Assembly: GCA_963699225.1 (NCBI GenBank)
Contig: OY969423.1
Coordinates: 1,922,001-1,986,000, forward strand
Origin: VRUE01 sp963699225
GTDB lineage: Bacteria > Actinomycetota > Thermoleophilia > Solirubrobacterales > 70-9
Direction: 5' to 3'
Length of the DNA stretch: 64,000 bases
The translations under genes were made by a program, and so were the position numbers. Positions 47,561 to 56,300 of this stretch are shown here, in pieces. The notes under the pieces were generated by a model, which saw nothing but the letters and a program-made list of their open reading frames with translations, did not search any database and had not been told where the DNA came from. Each line of letters opens with the position of its first letter. The stretch's first letter is position 1.

Positions 47561-49080
47561 CGACGACCGGGGCCGCCTACACCGCGGCCAGCATCGTCTC
47601 GAAGCTGATCGCGGTGGCGCTGCTGCCGCTCTACACGCGCTACCTCACAAGGGGCGACTACGGCGCGGCCGAGGTGATGTTCGCCGCCGTCGTCTCGGCC
47701 AGCATCGTTATCCGCCTCGGCATGGTCGAGGCGCTGCTGCGCTTTTACTACAGGGACGACGAGGATCCGGATCGAGTTATCGGCACCTCATTCGCCGCGC
47801 TGTTTTGGTTCGCCACGCTCGCAGCGCTGATCGCGCTTCCCTTCGCTGGGCAGATCTCCGATGCGCTACTCGCCCACTCGTCTCCGGGTCTTGCCCGGAT
47901 CTCGATCGGCGGCCTCTGGGTGTTGACGATAAGCGAATACCTACTGACCCTCTTCCGCCTCGAAGAGCGCGCCAAGGCCTTCTTCATCGCCACCATCCTC
48001 AGCGTGTTCGGGGCGATTGGACTGACGGTGGTCCTCGTCGTCGGCATGGAAGAGGGCGCCCGTGGCCTTTTGATCGGCAGCTACGCCAGCGGCGCCGTCA
48101 TCGTGCTGGCCCTGATCCTCATCCACCGGCGCCGCCTCTCGCTGCGCTTCGAAGGGCCGCTGCTGCGCCGGCTGCTGCGCTTCGGCCTGCCGACGATGCC
48201 GGCCGAGCTCTCGCTCTACGGGCTCAACTTCGTCGACCGGATCATCATCGTCCACGCTGCCGGCCTCTCGGAGGCCGGCCTCTACTCGCTCGCGGTCAAG
48301 TTCGCCCAGGGCGTCAACGTCCTCGTCCGCGGCTTTCAGCTCGCCTGGCCGCCGCTCGCCTACTCGATCCGCGATGACGACGAGGCGCGGCGTGTCTACG
48401 CCACGGTGGTCACCCTCTTCGTCGCCGGCTGCGCCTTCGTTGTAACCGGCATGTGGCTGCTCTCGCGCTGGATCGTCCGCGCCCTCGCCGCGCCCGAATT
48501 CTTCGGCTCTTACAAGGCGATCGGCCTGCTCGCCACCGCCGCCACCCTCTACGCGCTCTACATGGTGCTCGTCGTCATCCTCGGCAGAACTGGCCGCACC
48601 GAGTTCAACTTCCCTGCCACTGGGGCCGCACTCGCCGCCAACATCGCGCTCAACCTCGTCCTGGTGCCGCCGCTGGGGATTGTCGGCGCCGGCCTCGCCC
48701 TCGTCGCCTCCTACATCGTCGTGCTGGCGCTGATGTACGTCTTCACCCAGCGGCTCTTCCCGGTGCCCTACGAATGGGGGCGCCTGTTGCGAGTGCTCAC
48801 CGTCTCAGCTGGCCTGGTTGGCCTCGGCGAGCTGCTGCTGCCGACCGAGGGCTTCGTGGGCTTCGCCCTGCGCCTCGCCTTTGCCCTGGCCTATCCGCTC
48901 GCGCTGCTCGCCACAGGTTTCTTCACCCGCGCCGAGCGCCACTGGCTGGCTCGCCTGCGCCACCCATCCGAGGTACTTGCCGGCCTGCGGGCACTGCGCC
49001 CGGCTGCGGTTGGCATCGACGGTTCCGTCCCGGAGACCTACGAGGTCGAGCAAATGGACGAGGACTCTCGCTTTAGCTGA
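47536..49080 (+). CDS. Polysaccharide flippase (Wzx / MATE-like oligosaccharide exporter)
   Basis: 514 residues from GTG at 47536, about fourteen membrane segments. N-terminal block LATTGAAYTAASIVSKLIAVALLPLYTRYLTRGDYG is typical of the PST/Wzx family, followed by RFGLPTMPAELSLYGLNFVDRIII in the middle. Moves undecaprenyl-linked repeat units outward. The cytoplasmic tail is acidic. It overlaps the ligase gene at its start and the convergent glycosyltransferase by eight bases at its end. Confidence 0.9.
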   Translation: MSGYLRRLATTGAAYTAASIVSKLIAVALLPLYTRYLTRGDYGAAEVMFAAVVSASIVIRLGMVEALLRFYYRDDEDPDRVIGTSFAALFWFATLAALIALPFAGQISDALLAHSSPGLARISIGGLWVLTISEYLLTLFRLEERAKAFFIATILSVFGAIGLTVVLVVGMEEGARGLLIGSYASGAVIVLALILIHRRRLSLRFEGPLLRRLLRFGLPTMPAELSLYGLNFVDRIIIVHAAGLSEAGLYSLAVKFAQGVNVLVRGFQLAWPPLAYSIRDDDEARRVYATVVTLFVAGCAFVVTGMWLLSRWIVRALAAPEFFGSYKAIGLLATAATLYALYMVLVVILGRTGRTEFNFPATGAALAANIALNLVLVPPLGIVGAGLALVASYIVVLALMYVFTQRLFPVPYEWGRLLRVLTVSAGLVGLGELLLPTEGFVGFALRLAFALAYPLALLATGFFTRAERHWLARLRHPSEVLAGLRALRPAAVGIDGSVPETYEVEQMDEDSRFS

Positions 49081-49999
49081 GCTGAGCTGCGTCGGCGATG
49101 CTGGTTCCACGCCCGGGGTTCAGCGCTTGGCGGGCGTGAGCCCAGTAGATCCGCGCCGGTTGCTTGGGCATGACCGTGGCGGCAAGAGCCCGCACCGCGT
49201 AAGACCAGGCGGTAAGAATTCGCACCGCCAGCGCCGCGCCGTCCCCATGGTGCTTGCGCATGTAGCGGTCGCGGTTGCGGTGGAATTCGACGATGCGGGG
49301 CAGGCCCGCGCCGAGGTCGGTGGAGAGCTGGTCGTGATGGACCGCTTCGGAGGCGGGGACGAAGAGGCTGTGCCAGCCCGCCTCGGCGAGGCGCTTGGCG
49401 AAGTCGCACTCGTCGTAATAGACGAAGAAGGCAGGGTCCATGTAGTCGACCTCGGCTGCCGCCTCACGGCGGACCAGTAGGGCACTGGACTGGCCCCAGT
49501 CGACCTGGCACGTTGAGCCGCCCTTGCTCTGCACGGTCAGCCAGCGGTGCAGGAAGAGAGCGCCCGCCAGGGCCGTACCGACGCCGGGGAAGCGCCAGGC
49601 GCAGGGGACCGGATCGCCCGCGGAGTTGAGCAGTTGCGCTGTTGCCGCGGCCGCTTTCGGGTCCGCCTCGAGGGCCTCCAGCAGCGCCGCCACCGCGCCG
49701 GGTCGCAGCTCGGAGTCCTCGTTGAGCAATAGGCAGTACTTGCCGGTCGCCTCGCGCATCAGGGTCGAGTCGTTCTCGCCCTTGCCCGTGCGCCGCTCGC
49801 GCTCGATCAGTTGGACGCCGCTGTCATGGCTGCGCACCGCCTCGGCCGAGCCGTCGTTGGAGGCGTTGTCCAAGACGAGGACCTCCCGCTCCACGCCCTC
49901 GGGGTGCGTGCGCTTGATCGCCTCGAGGCAGGCGAGCAGGTAATCGCGGCCGTTCGTGTTCACGACGCAGTAGGAGAGCGTGGGCGCCACCGCGGTCAC
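49073..49999 (-). CDS. Glycosyltransferase family 2 (rhamnosyltransferase-like)
   Basis: 308 residues from GTG at 49999, GT-A fold. The N-terminal SYCVVNTNGRDYLLACLEAI, VLDNASNDGSAEAV, and the metal motif NEDSELRPGA are the donor side. VDWGQSSALLVRREA, DPAFFVYYDECDFAKRL and HHDQLS follow, which is the WbbL-like arrangement. It is the only minus-strand gene of this sugar locus. Probably adds a sugar to the lipid-linked unit. Confidence 0.9.
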   Translation of the reverse strand: MTAVAPTLSYCVVNTNGRDYLLACLEAIKRTHPEGVEREVLVLDNASNDGSAEAVRSHDSGVQLIERERRTGKGENDSTLMREATGKYCLLLNEDSELRPGAVAALLEALEADPKAAAATAQLLNSAGDPVPCAWRFPGVGTALAGALFLHRWLTVQSKGGSTCQVDWGQSSALLVRREAAAEVDYMDPAFFVYYDECDFAKRLAEAGWHSLFVPASEAVHHDQLSTDLGAGLPRIVEFHRNRDRYMRKHHGDGAALAVRILTAWSYAVRALAATVMPKQPARIYWAHARQALNPGRGTSIADAAQLS

Positions 50000-50035
50000 G
50001 ATAATCGCCGTGTCCGGTGGTACCGGGCCTCGCAG

Positions 50036-51142
50036 ATGAAAGTCCAGCTAGTCGACCCCTCGGCCTTCACGCCGCCCTATGACCGCGCCCTCGCCGCGGC
50101 GCTGGCTCGCCGCGGCGCTGAGGTCGAGCTGCTGACCAGCCGCTTTCTCTACGGACCGGTGCCTGAGCCGGATGGCTACCGGGTGCGCGAGTGCTTCTAT
50201 CGCCGCAGCGCCGAGCGCGGCCTCGACGCTGCGGCCCGCCGTGCCCTTAAGGCCGCCGAGCACCTCAGCGACATGCGCCGGCTGCGCGGCGAGCTCGACG
50301 CCGACGTCGTCCACTACCAGTGGCTGACCATGCCCGCCCTCGACGCGCACTTGCTGCCGGCTAAGCGGCCGCGCTTGCTCACTGCCCACTACATCCTTCC
50401 GCCCAGGTCCAGCCGCCGGCAAATCGCAGTTGCGCACCGCGTCTTCTCTCGAATGGATGCGGTTGTCGCCCACTCTGAGCACGGCGCCGCGCGCCTGCGC
50501 GAAGAGGTCGGCCTCGACCCATCCCGTGTCCGCGTCATCCCCCACGGCGCTTTCGATTACCTCACCAGCCTGCCCGAGGAGAAGCCGCTGCCGACTGAGC
50601 TGGAGGGCGCGGAGGGGCCGGTGATCCTCTTCTTCGGCCTGCTCCGTCCCTATAAGGGCCTCGACTTGCTGCTCGAGGCCTTTGCCCAAATCGAGGGGGC
50701 CGAGCTCTGGATCGTCGGCAACCCGCGCATGGACGTCGCGCCGCTGCGCACGGCCGCGCAGGCAGCCCCCGGGCGGGTCCGCTTCGTCACCCGCTTCATC
50801 GAGGACGCCGAGATCCCGGCGATCTTCCGCCGCGCGGACCTCGTCGCCCTGCCCTATCGCGACGCCGAGCACTCCGGCGTCCTCTACACCGGCCTCGCCT
50901 TCGGCAAGCCAATGGTGCTCAGCGCCGTCGGCGGCTTCCCCGAGGTCGCGGCGACCGGCGCGGCACACCTCGTGCCTCCCGGCGACGCCACAGCGCTCGC
51001 CTCGGCCCTGAGTGCGCTGACTGCCGACTCGGCCGCCCGTGAGCGCCTGGCAGAGGCGGCGCGAGTCGCGGCAGCCGGCCCGTACTCATGGGACGTGGTC
51101 GCCACCCAGACCCTGACGCTGTACGACGAACTGGTGCGGTGA
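50036..51142 (+). CDS. Glycosyltransferase family 4
   Basis: 368 residues from ATG at 50036, GT-B fold. The C-terminal donor domain has ILFFGLLRPYKGLDLLLEAF, then YRDAEHSGVLYTGLAFGKPMVLSAVGGFPEV with the E-x7-E type region, and LVPPGDATALASAL. DAVVAHSEHGAARL and VIPHGAFDY close the N-terminal half. The start is 36 bases from the divergent family 2 gene's GTG. Exact sugar unknown. Confidence 0.92.
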   Translation: MKVQLVDPSAFTPPYDRALAAALARRGAEVELLTSRFLYGPVPEPDGYRVRECFYRRSAERGLDAAARRALKAAEHLSDMRRLRGELDADVVHYQWLTMPALDAHLLPAKRPRLLTAHYILPPRSSRRQIAVAHRVFSRMDAVVAHSEHGAARLREEVGLDPSRVRVIPHGAFDYLTSLPEEKPLPTELEGAEGPVILFFGLLRPYKGLDLLLEAFAQIEGAELWIVGNPRMDVAPLRTAAQAAPGRVRFVTRFIEDAEIPAIFRRADLVALPYRDAEHSGVLYTGLAFGKPMVLSAVGGFPEVAATGAAHLVPPGDATALASALSALTADSAARERLAEAARVAAAGPYSWDVVATQTLTLYDELVR

Positions 51143-51152
51143 TAATCGCCCG

Positions 51153-52277
51153 ATGCTCGCCGCGATCTTTTGGATTTCCGCCGCGCTGATCGTCTACACG
51201 CATCTCGGCTATCCACTCGTCTTGCGCCTCCTCGTCGCCCTGCGGCGGCCGAGCAAGCCGGCGGCCGAGCCGGCCGAGCTGCCCCGCGTCTCGCTGATCG
51301 TCGCCGCCTACGACGAGGAGGAGGTGATCGAGGCCAAGGTCGCCAACGCCCTCGCCCTCGACTACCCGCGCGAGCTGCTCGAGTTGATCGTCGCCTCCGA
51401 CGGCTCCTACGACGCCACGGCCGAGCGCGCCCGCGCCGCCGGTGCGGACCTCGTCCTCGAGCTGCCGCGCGGCGGCAAGCTGGCCGCGCAGAATGCCGCC
51501 ACGGAGCGCGCCTCCGGTGAGATTCTCGCTTTCTCCGATGCCAACAGCGAGTGGCACGCCGACGCCCTGCGCCAGCTCGTCGCCCCGTTCGCCGACCCAC
51601 GGGTCGCCTACGCCTGCGGCCAGGTCCGCTTCCTCGACGCCGAGGGCGACAACCTCGAGGGCGCTTACTGGCGCTACGAGATGGCGGTCCGCGAGATGGA
51701 GTCCGAGCTCGCCGGGATCACGGCCGGCAACGGCGCGATCTACGCCGTCCGTGCTGCCGACTACCTGCCGCTCGACCCCGCGGGCAGCCACGACCTCTCC
51801 TTCCCCTTCGCCCTCGCCAAGCGCGGCAAGCGCTCGCTTTACGTGCCGAGTGCGCGCGCCGAGGAGAAGATGGTGCCGACGATGGAGGGTGAGTTCGCCC
51901 GCAAACGGCGGATGATGGTCGGCATCTGGGACATCGTCGTCGGCGAGGGAATGATCTCGCCGCGCGGCTACTCGACCCTCTACGCCTTCGAGCTCTTCTC
52001 GCACCGCCTGCTGCGCTACCTGACCCCGTTTCTGCACTTCGTCGCCTTCTTCGCCAACCTCGCCCTGCTCGGCAGCGGCACCGTCTACGTCGTCACCTAC
52101 GGCATCCAGGTCGCCGCAATCGCCGCGGCGCTGTTCGGCGGCAGCTTCCCGGTCGGCCCGCTGCGCGTCGCTCGCTATTACGCGATGACGACCCTCTCGA
52201 TCGCCGCCGGGTTCTGGGACCGCTTCCGCCACGGGCAACCCGCCGGGGCCTGGGATAAGGCACCGGGCACGCGATGA
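51153..52277 (+). CDS. Membrane glycosyltransferase family 2
   Basis: 374 residues. One N-terminal membrane segment, a GT-A catalytic domain with VSLIVAAYDEEEVIEAKVANAL, IVASDGSYDATAE, FSDANSEW, GITAGNGAIYAVR, and the ARKRRMMVG site matching the QxxRW-type position, then three C-terminal membrane segments. The layout matches processive or polyprenyl-linked glycosyltransferases such as hyaluronan/cellulose synthase relatives. Its TGA stop lies in the left arm of a 17-bp inverted repeat. Confidence 0.9.
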   Translation: MLAAIFWISAALIVYTHLGYPLVLRLLVALRRPSKPAAEPAELPRVSLIVAAYDEEEVIEAKVANALALDYPRELLELIVASDGSYDATAERARAAGADLVLELPRGGKLAAQNAATERASGEILAFSDANSEWHADALRQLVAPFADPRVAYACGQVRFLDAEGDNLEGAYWRYEMAVREMESELAGITAGNGAIYAVRAADYLPLDPAGSHDLSFPFALAKRGKRSLYVPSARAEEKMVPTMEGEFARKRRMMVGIWDIVVGEGMISPRGYSTLYAFELFSHRLLRYLTPFLHFVAFFANLALLGSGTVYVVTYGIQVAAIAAALFGGSFPVGPLRVARYYAMTTLSIAAGFWDRFRHGQPAGAWDKAPGTR

Positions 52278-52376
52278 CGCATCGTGACCGGCGCATATCG
52301 GCGTCCTCGGTCGCTCGCGTGCAAGAGCACGCCACGCTCCCTGCGTCCTTGATCTGCTTGGTCACGATGCGTCATC
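52273..52376. repeat. Inverted repeat between glycosyltransferase and sugar transferase
   Basis: Arms 52273-52289 and 52360-52376 are perfect 17-bp reverse complements with a 70-base interior. The left arm includes the upstream gene's stop codon; the right arm ends ten bases before the next start. No T-run is present. Confidence 0.88.
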
Positions 52377-52386
52377 GGTAACTGGA

Positions 52387-52950
52387 ATGCCCAGAATTTT
52401 GGATATAGCCCTCGCGCTGGTCGCTCTCATCGTTTTGTCACCCGTGTTGCTGGTGGCTGCAGTCGCGATCAAGTTGGGCAGTCGCGGGCCAGTCCTATAT
52501 CGCCAGCGCCGCGTCGGTCTCAACGGCAAGGAGTTCGAGATGCTGAAGCTGCGCACGATGGTCGCCGGGTCCGATCCGGTCGGGGTGGGCACGGTCGTCA
52601 CCCGCGATGACCCGCGCGTGACCGGTGCCGGCCGCGTCCTGCGGCGCACCTCGCTCGACGAGATTCCCAACCTGGTCAACGTCCTGCGTGGCGAGATGGC
52701 GATCGTCGGCCCGCGCCCGACGATTCCCGCCCAGGTGATCGACTACACGCCGCGCCAGCACCGGCGCCACGAGGTCCGCCCCGGCATCACCGGCTGGGCT
52801 CAGGTCCAGGGCCGCGCCGGCATCCCCTGGGAGCAGCGGATCGAGCTCGACGTCGAGTACGTAGACCGCCGCAGCGCCGCCCTCGACGCTCGCATCCTCG
52901 CCAAAACGCTCTGGCTGCTGGTCACCGGCCACGGCCTCGCGCCCGACTGA
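52387..52950 (+). CDS. Initiating sugar-phosphate transferase (monotopic phosphoglycosyl transferase)
   Basis: 187 residues, PglC-size. The reentrant hydrophobic helix is ILDIALALVALIVLSPVLLVAAVAIKL. Catalytic blocks are GPVLYRQRRVGLNGKEFEMLKLRTM, RVTGAGRVLRRTSLDEIPNLVNVLRGEMAIVGPRP with the Asp-Glu pair, and RPGITGWAQVQGR. It loads the first sugar phosphate onto undecaprenyl phosphate, the first membrane step for the polysaccharide made by this locus. Confidence 0.94.
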   Translation: MPRILDIALALVALIVLSPVLLVAAVAIKLGSRGPVLYRQRRVGLNGKEFEMLKLRTMVAGSDPVGVGTVVTRDDPRVTGAGRVLRRTSLDEIPNLVNVLRGEMAIVGPRPTIPAQVIDYTPRQHRRHEVRPGITGWAQVQGRAGIPWEQRIELDVEYVDRRSAALDARILAKTLWLLVTGHGLAPD

Positions 52951-52953
52951 CCT

Positions 52954-52998
52954 GGTGTAACGCTTTCTCCGCCCAACGGCAGGACAAAGCGTTACACC
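52954..52998. repeat. Inverted repeat after sugar transferase
   Basis: GGTGTAACGCTTT (52954-52966) and AAAGCGTTACACC (52986-52998) are perfect 13-bp reverse complements with a 19-base loop, starting three bases after the stop codon. Could serve as a terminator without a T-run. Confidence 0.85.
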
Positions 52999-53030
52999 TC
53001 CGGGAGGGGAGACGACGTAGGGTTTTCGTC

Positions 53031-53579
53031 GTGAATGACCGCCCGAAAGTCAGCCTCCGGCCCTTCGAGCCCGGCGACGCCGCCGCCGTGCACCGCTGGT
53101 TCAACAACCCGGCGGCGACCGCCTCGTTGATGGAGCAGCGCGACTCGTTCTCCGAGGCCGAGGCCGAGGCCTGGGTCGGCCGGGCGATGAATGACTCGGG
53201 CGAGGATCGCAAGTACGCGATCGAGGTCGAGGGCTATGACGAGCCGGTCGGCTTCACCGCTCTCTACGGTCTCTTCCGCCAGACTGCGCCGGAGTTGGGT
53301 GCCCTGATCGGCGATGACGTGCGCGGCAAGGGCGTCGGCCGCCGCGCCGAGGCGCTGACCCTGGCCAAGGCCTTCGACGAGTTCGGCGCCCACCGGGTCT
53401 ACGGGCGTATCCCCGCCCGTAACGAGGTGGCAAAGAAGACCGTCGCCGGACTCGGCTGGAAGCACGAGGGGACGATGCGTGCCCACCTGCGCCGCGAGGG
53501 AGCGCCCGCCGACGACTGCGAGGTCTGGGGCGTCCTGCCCGACGAGTTCCGCGCCGCTACGGCCGACCTGCTCCCGTGA
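53031..53579 (+). CDS. GNAT family N-acetyltransferase
   Basis: 182 residues from GTG at 53031. The RimJ/RimL-type layout is seen: VSLRPFEPGDAAAVHRWFNN at the N-terminus, GALIGDDVRGKGVGRRAEAL as the acetyl-CoA loop (RGKGVGR), and RIPARNEVAKKTVAGLGWKHEG. It may acetylate an amino sugar or a protein. Stop overlaps the FemAB-like gene start (GTGA). Confidence 0.9.
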   Translation: MNDRPKVSLRPFEPGDAAAVHRWFNNPAATASLMEQRDSFSEAEAEAWVGRAMNDSGEDRKYAIEVEGYDEPVGFTALYGLFRQTAPELGALIGDDVRGKGVGRRAEALTLAKAFDEFGAHRVYGRIPARNEVAKKTVAGLGWKHEGTMRAHLRREGAPADDCEVWGVLPDEFRAATADLLP

Positions 53580-54577
53580 GCGCCACCGCTCGCGGCGAGC
53601 TGATCGAGGACCGCGGCGAGGCGGCGTCCGGCGAGGACTTCTTCCGCTCGCCCCAGTTCCTCGAAGCCGAAGGCGTCACCCACACGCTGCGCATCACACA
53701 CGAGGCGAGGGAACTGGTCGCTCCGCTGATCGCGCGCGAGATCGAGGGTGGCCCCGAGCGTGACGCGATCTCGCCCTACGGATATCCGGGGCTGGTAGAG
53801 AGGAGTCGGGGGGGTGTCCTGCGGAGCCTCCCCGCTGTTGCTCCGCAGGACACCCCCCCGACTCCGCCCATCCTGCCCCCGGAATCGATCGACTTCAGCG
53901 CCACCGGCCTGGTCACGATCTTCCTCCGACACACCCTCGCCGAGCCGCCCCTCGGCGCCACCAGCGAGCGCAACGTGGTTCAGATCGCTGACCCTGACCT
54001 GCCGGCAAAGAGCCGCGGTAGCGATCGCAACCAGATCAACAAGAACCTGCGCAACGGATACGAGTTGAGCCTCGTGCCAGGCCCCGAGACGAGTGCTGCC
54101 CAGCGCGCCGGGTTCCTCTCCGCTTACGAGCAGACGATGCGACGCACCGGCGCTGCCGAGCGCTACTTCTTTGGGGCGCACTATTTCGATCGCATCCTCG
54201 AATCCGCCCGCACTTGGTTGGCCGTTGCCCACGCCCCCGACGGCACAGTTGCCGCCGCCTCGATCGCCGTCGCTTCCGACGGCTACCTCCACTACTACCT
54301 CAGCGGCAGCGCCGACTCGCACCTGCGCGACTCGCCGATGAAGAACGTCGTCGCCTCGCTGGTCGAATTCGCGGCTCAGCGCGGAGAACCGCTCAGCCTC
54401 GGCGGCGGCATCAGCCGCGGCGACCGGCTCGAGGAGTTCAAGCGCGGCTTTGCGAATCGTGAGCTAGCCTGGCATACGTCGGAGATCGTCGCTGACCGCG
54501 CCGCATACGAGCGCCTCAGTGGCGACCGCGCCGGCGACGACTTCTTCCCGGCCTACCGGGCGCCGAGTGCTTCTTAG
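53576..54577 (+). CDS. FemAB/GNAT-like peptidyl or acyl transferase with an in-frame hairpin insertion
   Basis: 333 residues. The C-terminal half (SRGSDRNQINKNLRNGYELS, AYEQTMRRTGAAERYFFG, HYYLSGSADSHLRDSPMKNV, LSLGGGISRGDRLEEFKRGFA) matches the FemAB-like GNAT superfamily found in polysaccharide loci. Residues about 75-96 (SRGGVLRSLPAVAPQDTPPT) are encoded by a 25-bp perfect inverted repeat with a 14-base loop, inserted in frame between two normal-looking parts. Overlaps the convergent DUF3105 gene by four bases. Confidence 0.82.
   Translation: MSATARGELIEDRGEAASGEDFFRSPQFLEAEGVTHTLRITHEARELVAPLIAREIEGGPERDAISPYGYPGLVERSRGGVLRSLPAVAPQDTPPTPPILPPESIDFSATGLVTIFLRHTLAEPPLGATSERNVVQIADPDLPAKSRGSDRNQINKNLRNGYELSLVPGPETSAAQRAGFLSAYEQTMRRTGAAERYFFGAHYFDRILESARTWLAVAHAPDGTVAAASIAVASDGYLHYYLSGSADSHLRDSPMKNVVASLVEFAAQRGEPLSLGGGISRGDRLEEFKRGFANRELAWHTSEIVADRAAYERLSGDRAGDDFFPAYRAPSAS
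53802..53865. repeat. Perfect inverted repeat inside a coding sequence
   Basis: Arms 53802-53826 and 53841-53865 are perfect 25-bp reverse complements, with a 14-base loop. It contains runs of seven G and seven C. It lies wholly within the FemAB-like gene and keeps the frame open. Confidence 0.93.
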
Positions 54578-55356
54578 CCGACGGTCGGTTCGACTGGCGT
54601 CGGGCCGGTGAAGGGGAAGCCTTCGACCGGCTCGCGGCCGTGGCCCCAGGTCTGCTTGCCGAAGTCGCGGATCGCGTCGAGGGTGATCTCGCCCTTGTAT
54701 TCGTTGCAGCCGAGCAGGTTGCGCCAGGTCGTCGCAGCGACTTCGTAGGGCATGTTGGTGTTCGGGAAGAGCAGCGTCGCTCCGTACATCGTTTCGTAGA
54801 GACCGACCAGTTCCAGCTGGGCGCTTTCGGAAAGATCCGGCGAGTACTGGATCTCGAGCCGACCGTGCTCCATCGAGTGGACCATGTCGATTTCCTGAGG
54901 CATTTCCTTGTAGGCGCCGTCGGCCTGCTGGTAAGGCGGTTCGACGTGGTTGCCGGAGGTCGGCGGGTTGGTTTCGTATTCCGGCGTCGGCGCCGTCGGG
55001 GGGATGTGTTCGTGACCCTCTTCGGGGAGGTGGAGGCGCAGGTCACAGCCCGCCTTTTTCGCCGCCTCCTTGAGGTTGGTCACTTTCACCGCCGCGACCG
55101 TGGTGCCGCTGCGCGTGTCGGGCTGGACGCCGTTGGTCGAGCCCGACTGCTGGTCGATATGGGCGTTACCGCTGTCGTTCTTGTTGGAGGCTGAGACGAT
55201 CACCGCGATGATCCCGATCAGGACGACGATGCCGACGATGCCCGCGGCTCCGTAGCCGATCATCAGGCGACGTTTTGCGGAGCCAGCCTGCTTCTGCTCG
55301 CGTTCCTGCCGAGCTTGGCGGAGTCGCTCCCTCTCTTCCTCCCTGCGATTGGCCAT
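54574..55356 (-). CDS. DUF3105 membrane-anchored protein
   Basis: 260 residues. A charged coiled-coil lead (REEERERLRQARQEREQKQAG), one membrane segment (MIGYGAAGIVGIVVLIGIIAVIVSA), a linker, then the DUF3105 domain with ETNPPTSGNHVEPP, MVHSMEHGRLEIQY and LLFPNTNMPYEVAATTW. The histidine-rich conserved motifs suggest metal or ligand binding, but the family has no known function. The exported domain uses mainly GAA glutamate codons. Confidence 0.87.
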   Translation of the reverse strand: MANRREEERERLRQARQEREQKQAGSAKRRLMIGYGAAGIVGIVVLIGIIAVIVSASNKNDSGNAHIDQQSGSTNGVQPDTRSGTTVAAVKVTNLKEAAKKAGCDLRLHLPEEGHEHIPPTAPTPEYETNPPTSGNHVEPPYQQADGAYKEMPQEIDMVHSMEHGRLEIQYSPDLSESAQLELVGLYETMYGATLLFPNTNMPYEVAATTWRNLLGCNEYKGEITLDAIRDFGKQTWGHGREPVEGFPFTGPTPVEPTVG

Positions 55357-55372
55357 GCGAGGAGCAGTTTAC

Positions 55373-56290
55373 TCAGAGTGACTTGGCCAAGTCGTCGCTG
55401 TCATCGCGGCCGCGTTCCCAGGGCCGGGCTGCTTGTAGGGCGCCAAGCACCGCCCACGTCGCCGGCGCTCGATTGAGCGCGTAGAAGTGGATTCCCGGCA
55501 CACCGGCGAGCAGTAGCTCCGAGCACTGCTGGGCTGCGTAGGCGACGCCGAGCTCGAACTCCGCCTTCTCGTCGCCGTTCGCCGCTGCGAAGGCGGCTTC
55601 CAGCCGGGGCGGAATCGAGGCGTCGCAGAGGCTACAGATGCGCTTGGTCTGAGCGAAGCTCGCCACCGGGATCACTCCGGCGATGATCGGTACCTCGATG
55701 CCCGCCGTCCGCGCCGCGGCGACGAAGTCGAAGTAGACCTGGTTGTCGAAGAAGAGCTGGGTGATCAGGAAGGAGGCGCCGGCCTCGACCTTGGTCTTCA
55801 GGTAGGCCAGGTCCGTCTCCAGGTCGGGCGCCTCGGGGTGGACCTCAGGGAAGCAGGCACCGCCGACCGTGAACGGCCAGCGCGAGCCGATGAACGCGGT
55901 CAACTCGGCGGCGCTGCCCAGGCCGCCCTCGAGCTGGACGAAGTCCTCCTGGCCGCGCGGTGGGTCGCCACGCAGGGCGAAGACGTTCTCGATCCCGGCC
56001 GCCTCGATCTGGTCCAGCGTCTGCGCCAACCCCTCGGAGGTCTCGCCGACGCAGCTCAGGTGCGCCATCGTCTCGTAACCGAGCTCGTCCTTGAGCTCGC
56101 GGGTGATCTCGACCGTGCCGTCGCGGGTCGAGCCGCCGGCGCCGTAGGTGACCGAGACGAAGTCGGGCTCCAACTCGCGCAGTGAGCGCGCGGTCGCCAA
56201 CAGGCCCTCGCGCCCCTCATCGGTCTTGGGCGGGAAGAACTCGACCGAGAAGGTCGGCGCTTTGGCGGCGATGATCTCGTCTATACGCAT
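55373..56290 (-). CDS. metF: 5,10-methylenetetrahydrofolate reductase
   Basis: FAD-dependent reductase making 5-methyltetrahydrofolate for methionine synthesis; 305 residues, the bacterial length. Blocks: FSVEFFPPKTDEG, FVSVTYGAGGSTRDGT, AHLSCVG, NVFALRGDPP, GASFLITQLFFDNQVYFDFV, PIIAGVIPV, and the C-terminal GIHFYALNR. Lies 10 bases downstream of the transporter gene on the same strand and may share its transcript. Confidence 0.96.
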   Translation of the reverse strand: MRIDEIIAAKAPTFSVEFFPPKTDEGREGLLATARSLRELEPDFVSVTYGAGGSTRDGTVEITRELKDELGYETMAHLSCVGETSEGLAQTLDQIEAAGIENVFALRGDPPRGQEDFVQLEGGLGSAAELTAFIGSRWPFTVGGACFPEVHPEAPDLETDLAYLKTKVEAGASFLITQLFFDNQVYFDFVAAARTAGIEVPIIAGVIPVASFAQTKRICSLCDASIPPRLEAAFAAANGDEKAEFELGVAYAAQQCSELLLAGVPGIHFYALNRAPATWAVLGALQAARPWERGRDDSDDLAKSL

Positions 56291-56300
56291 CGGCCGGAGG

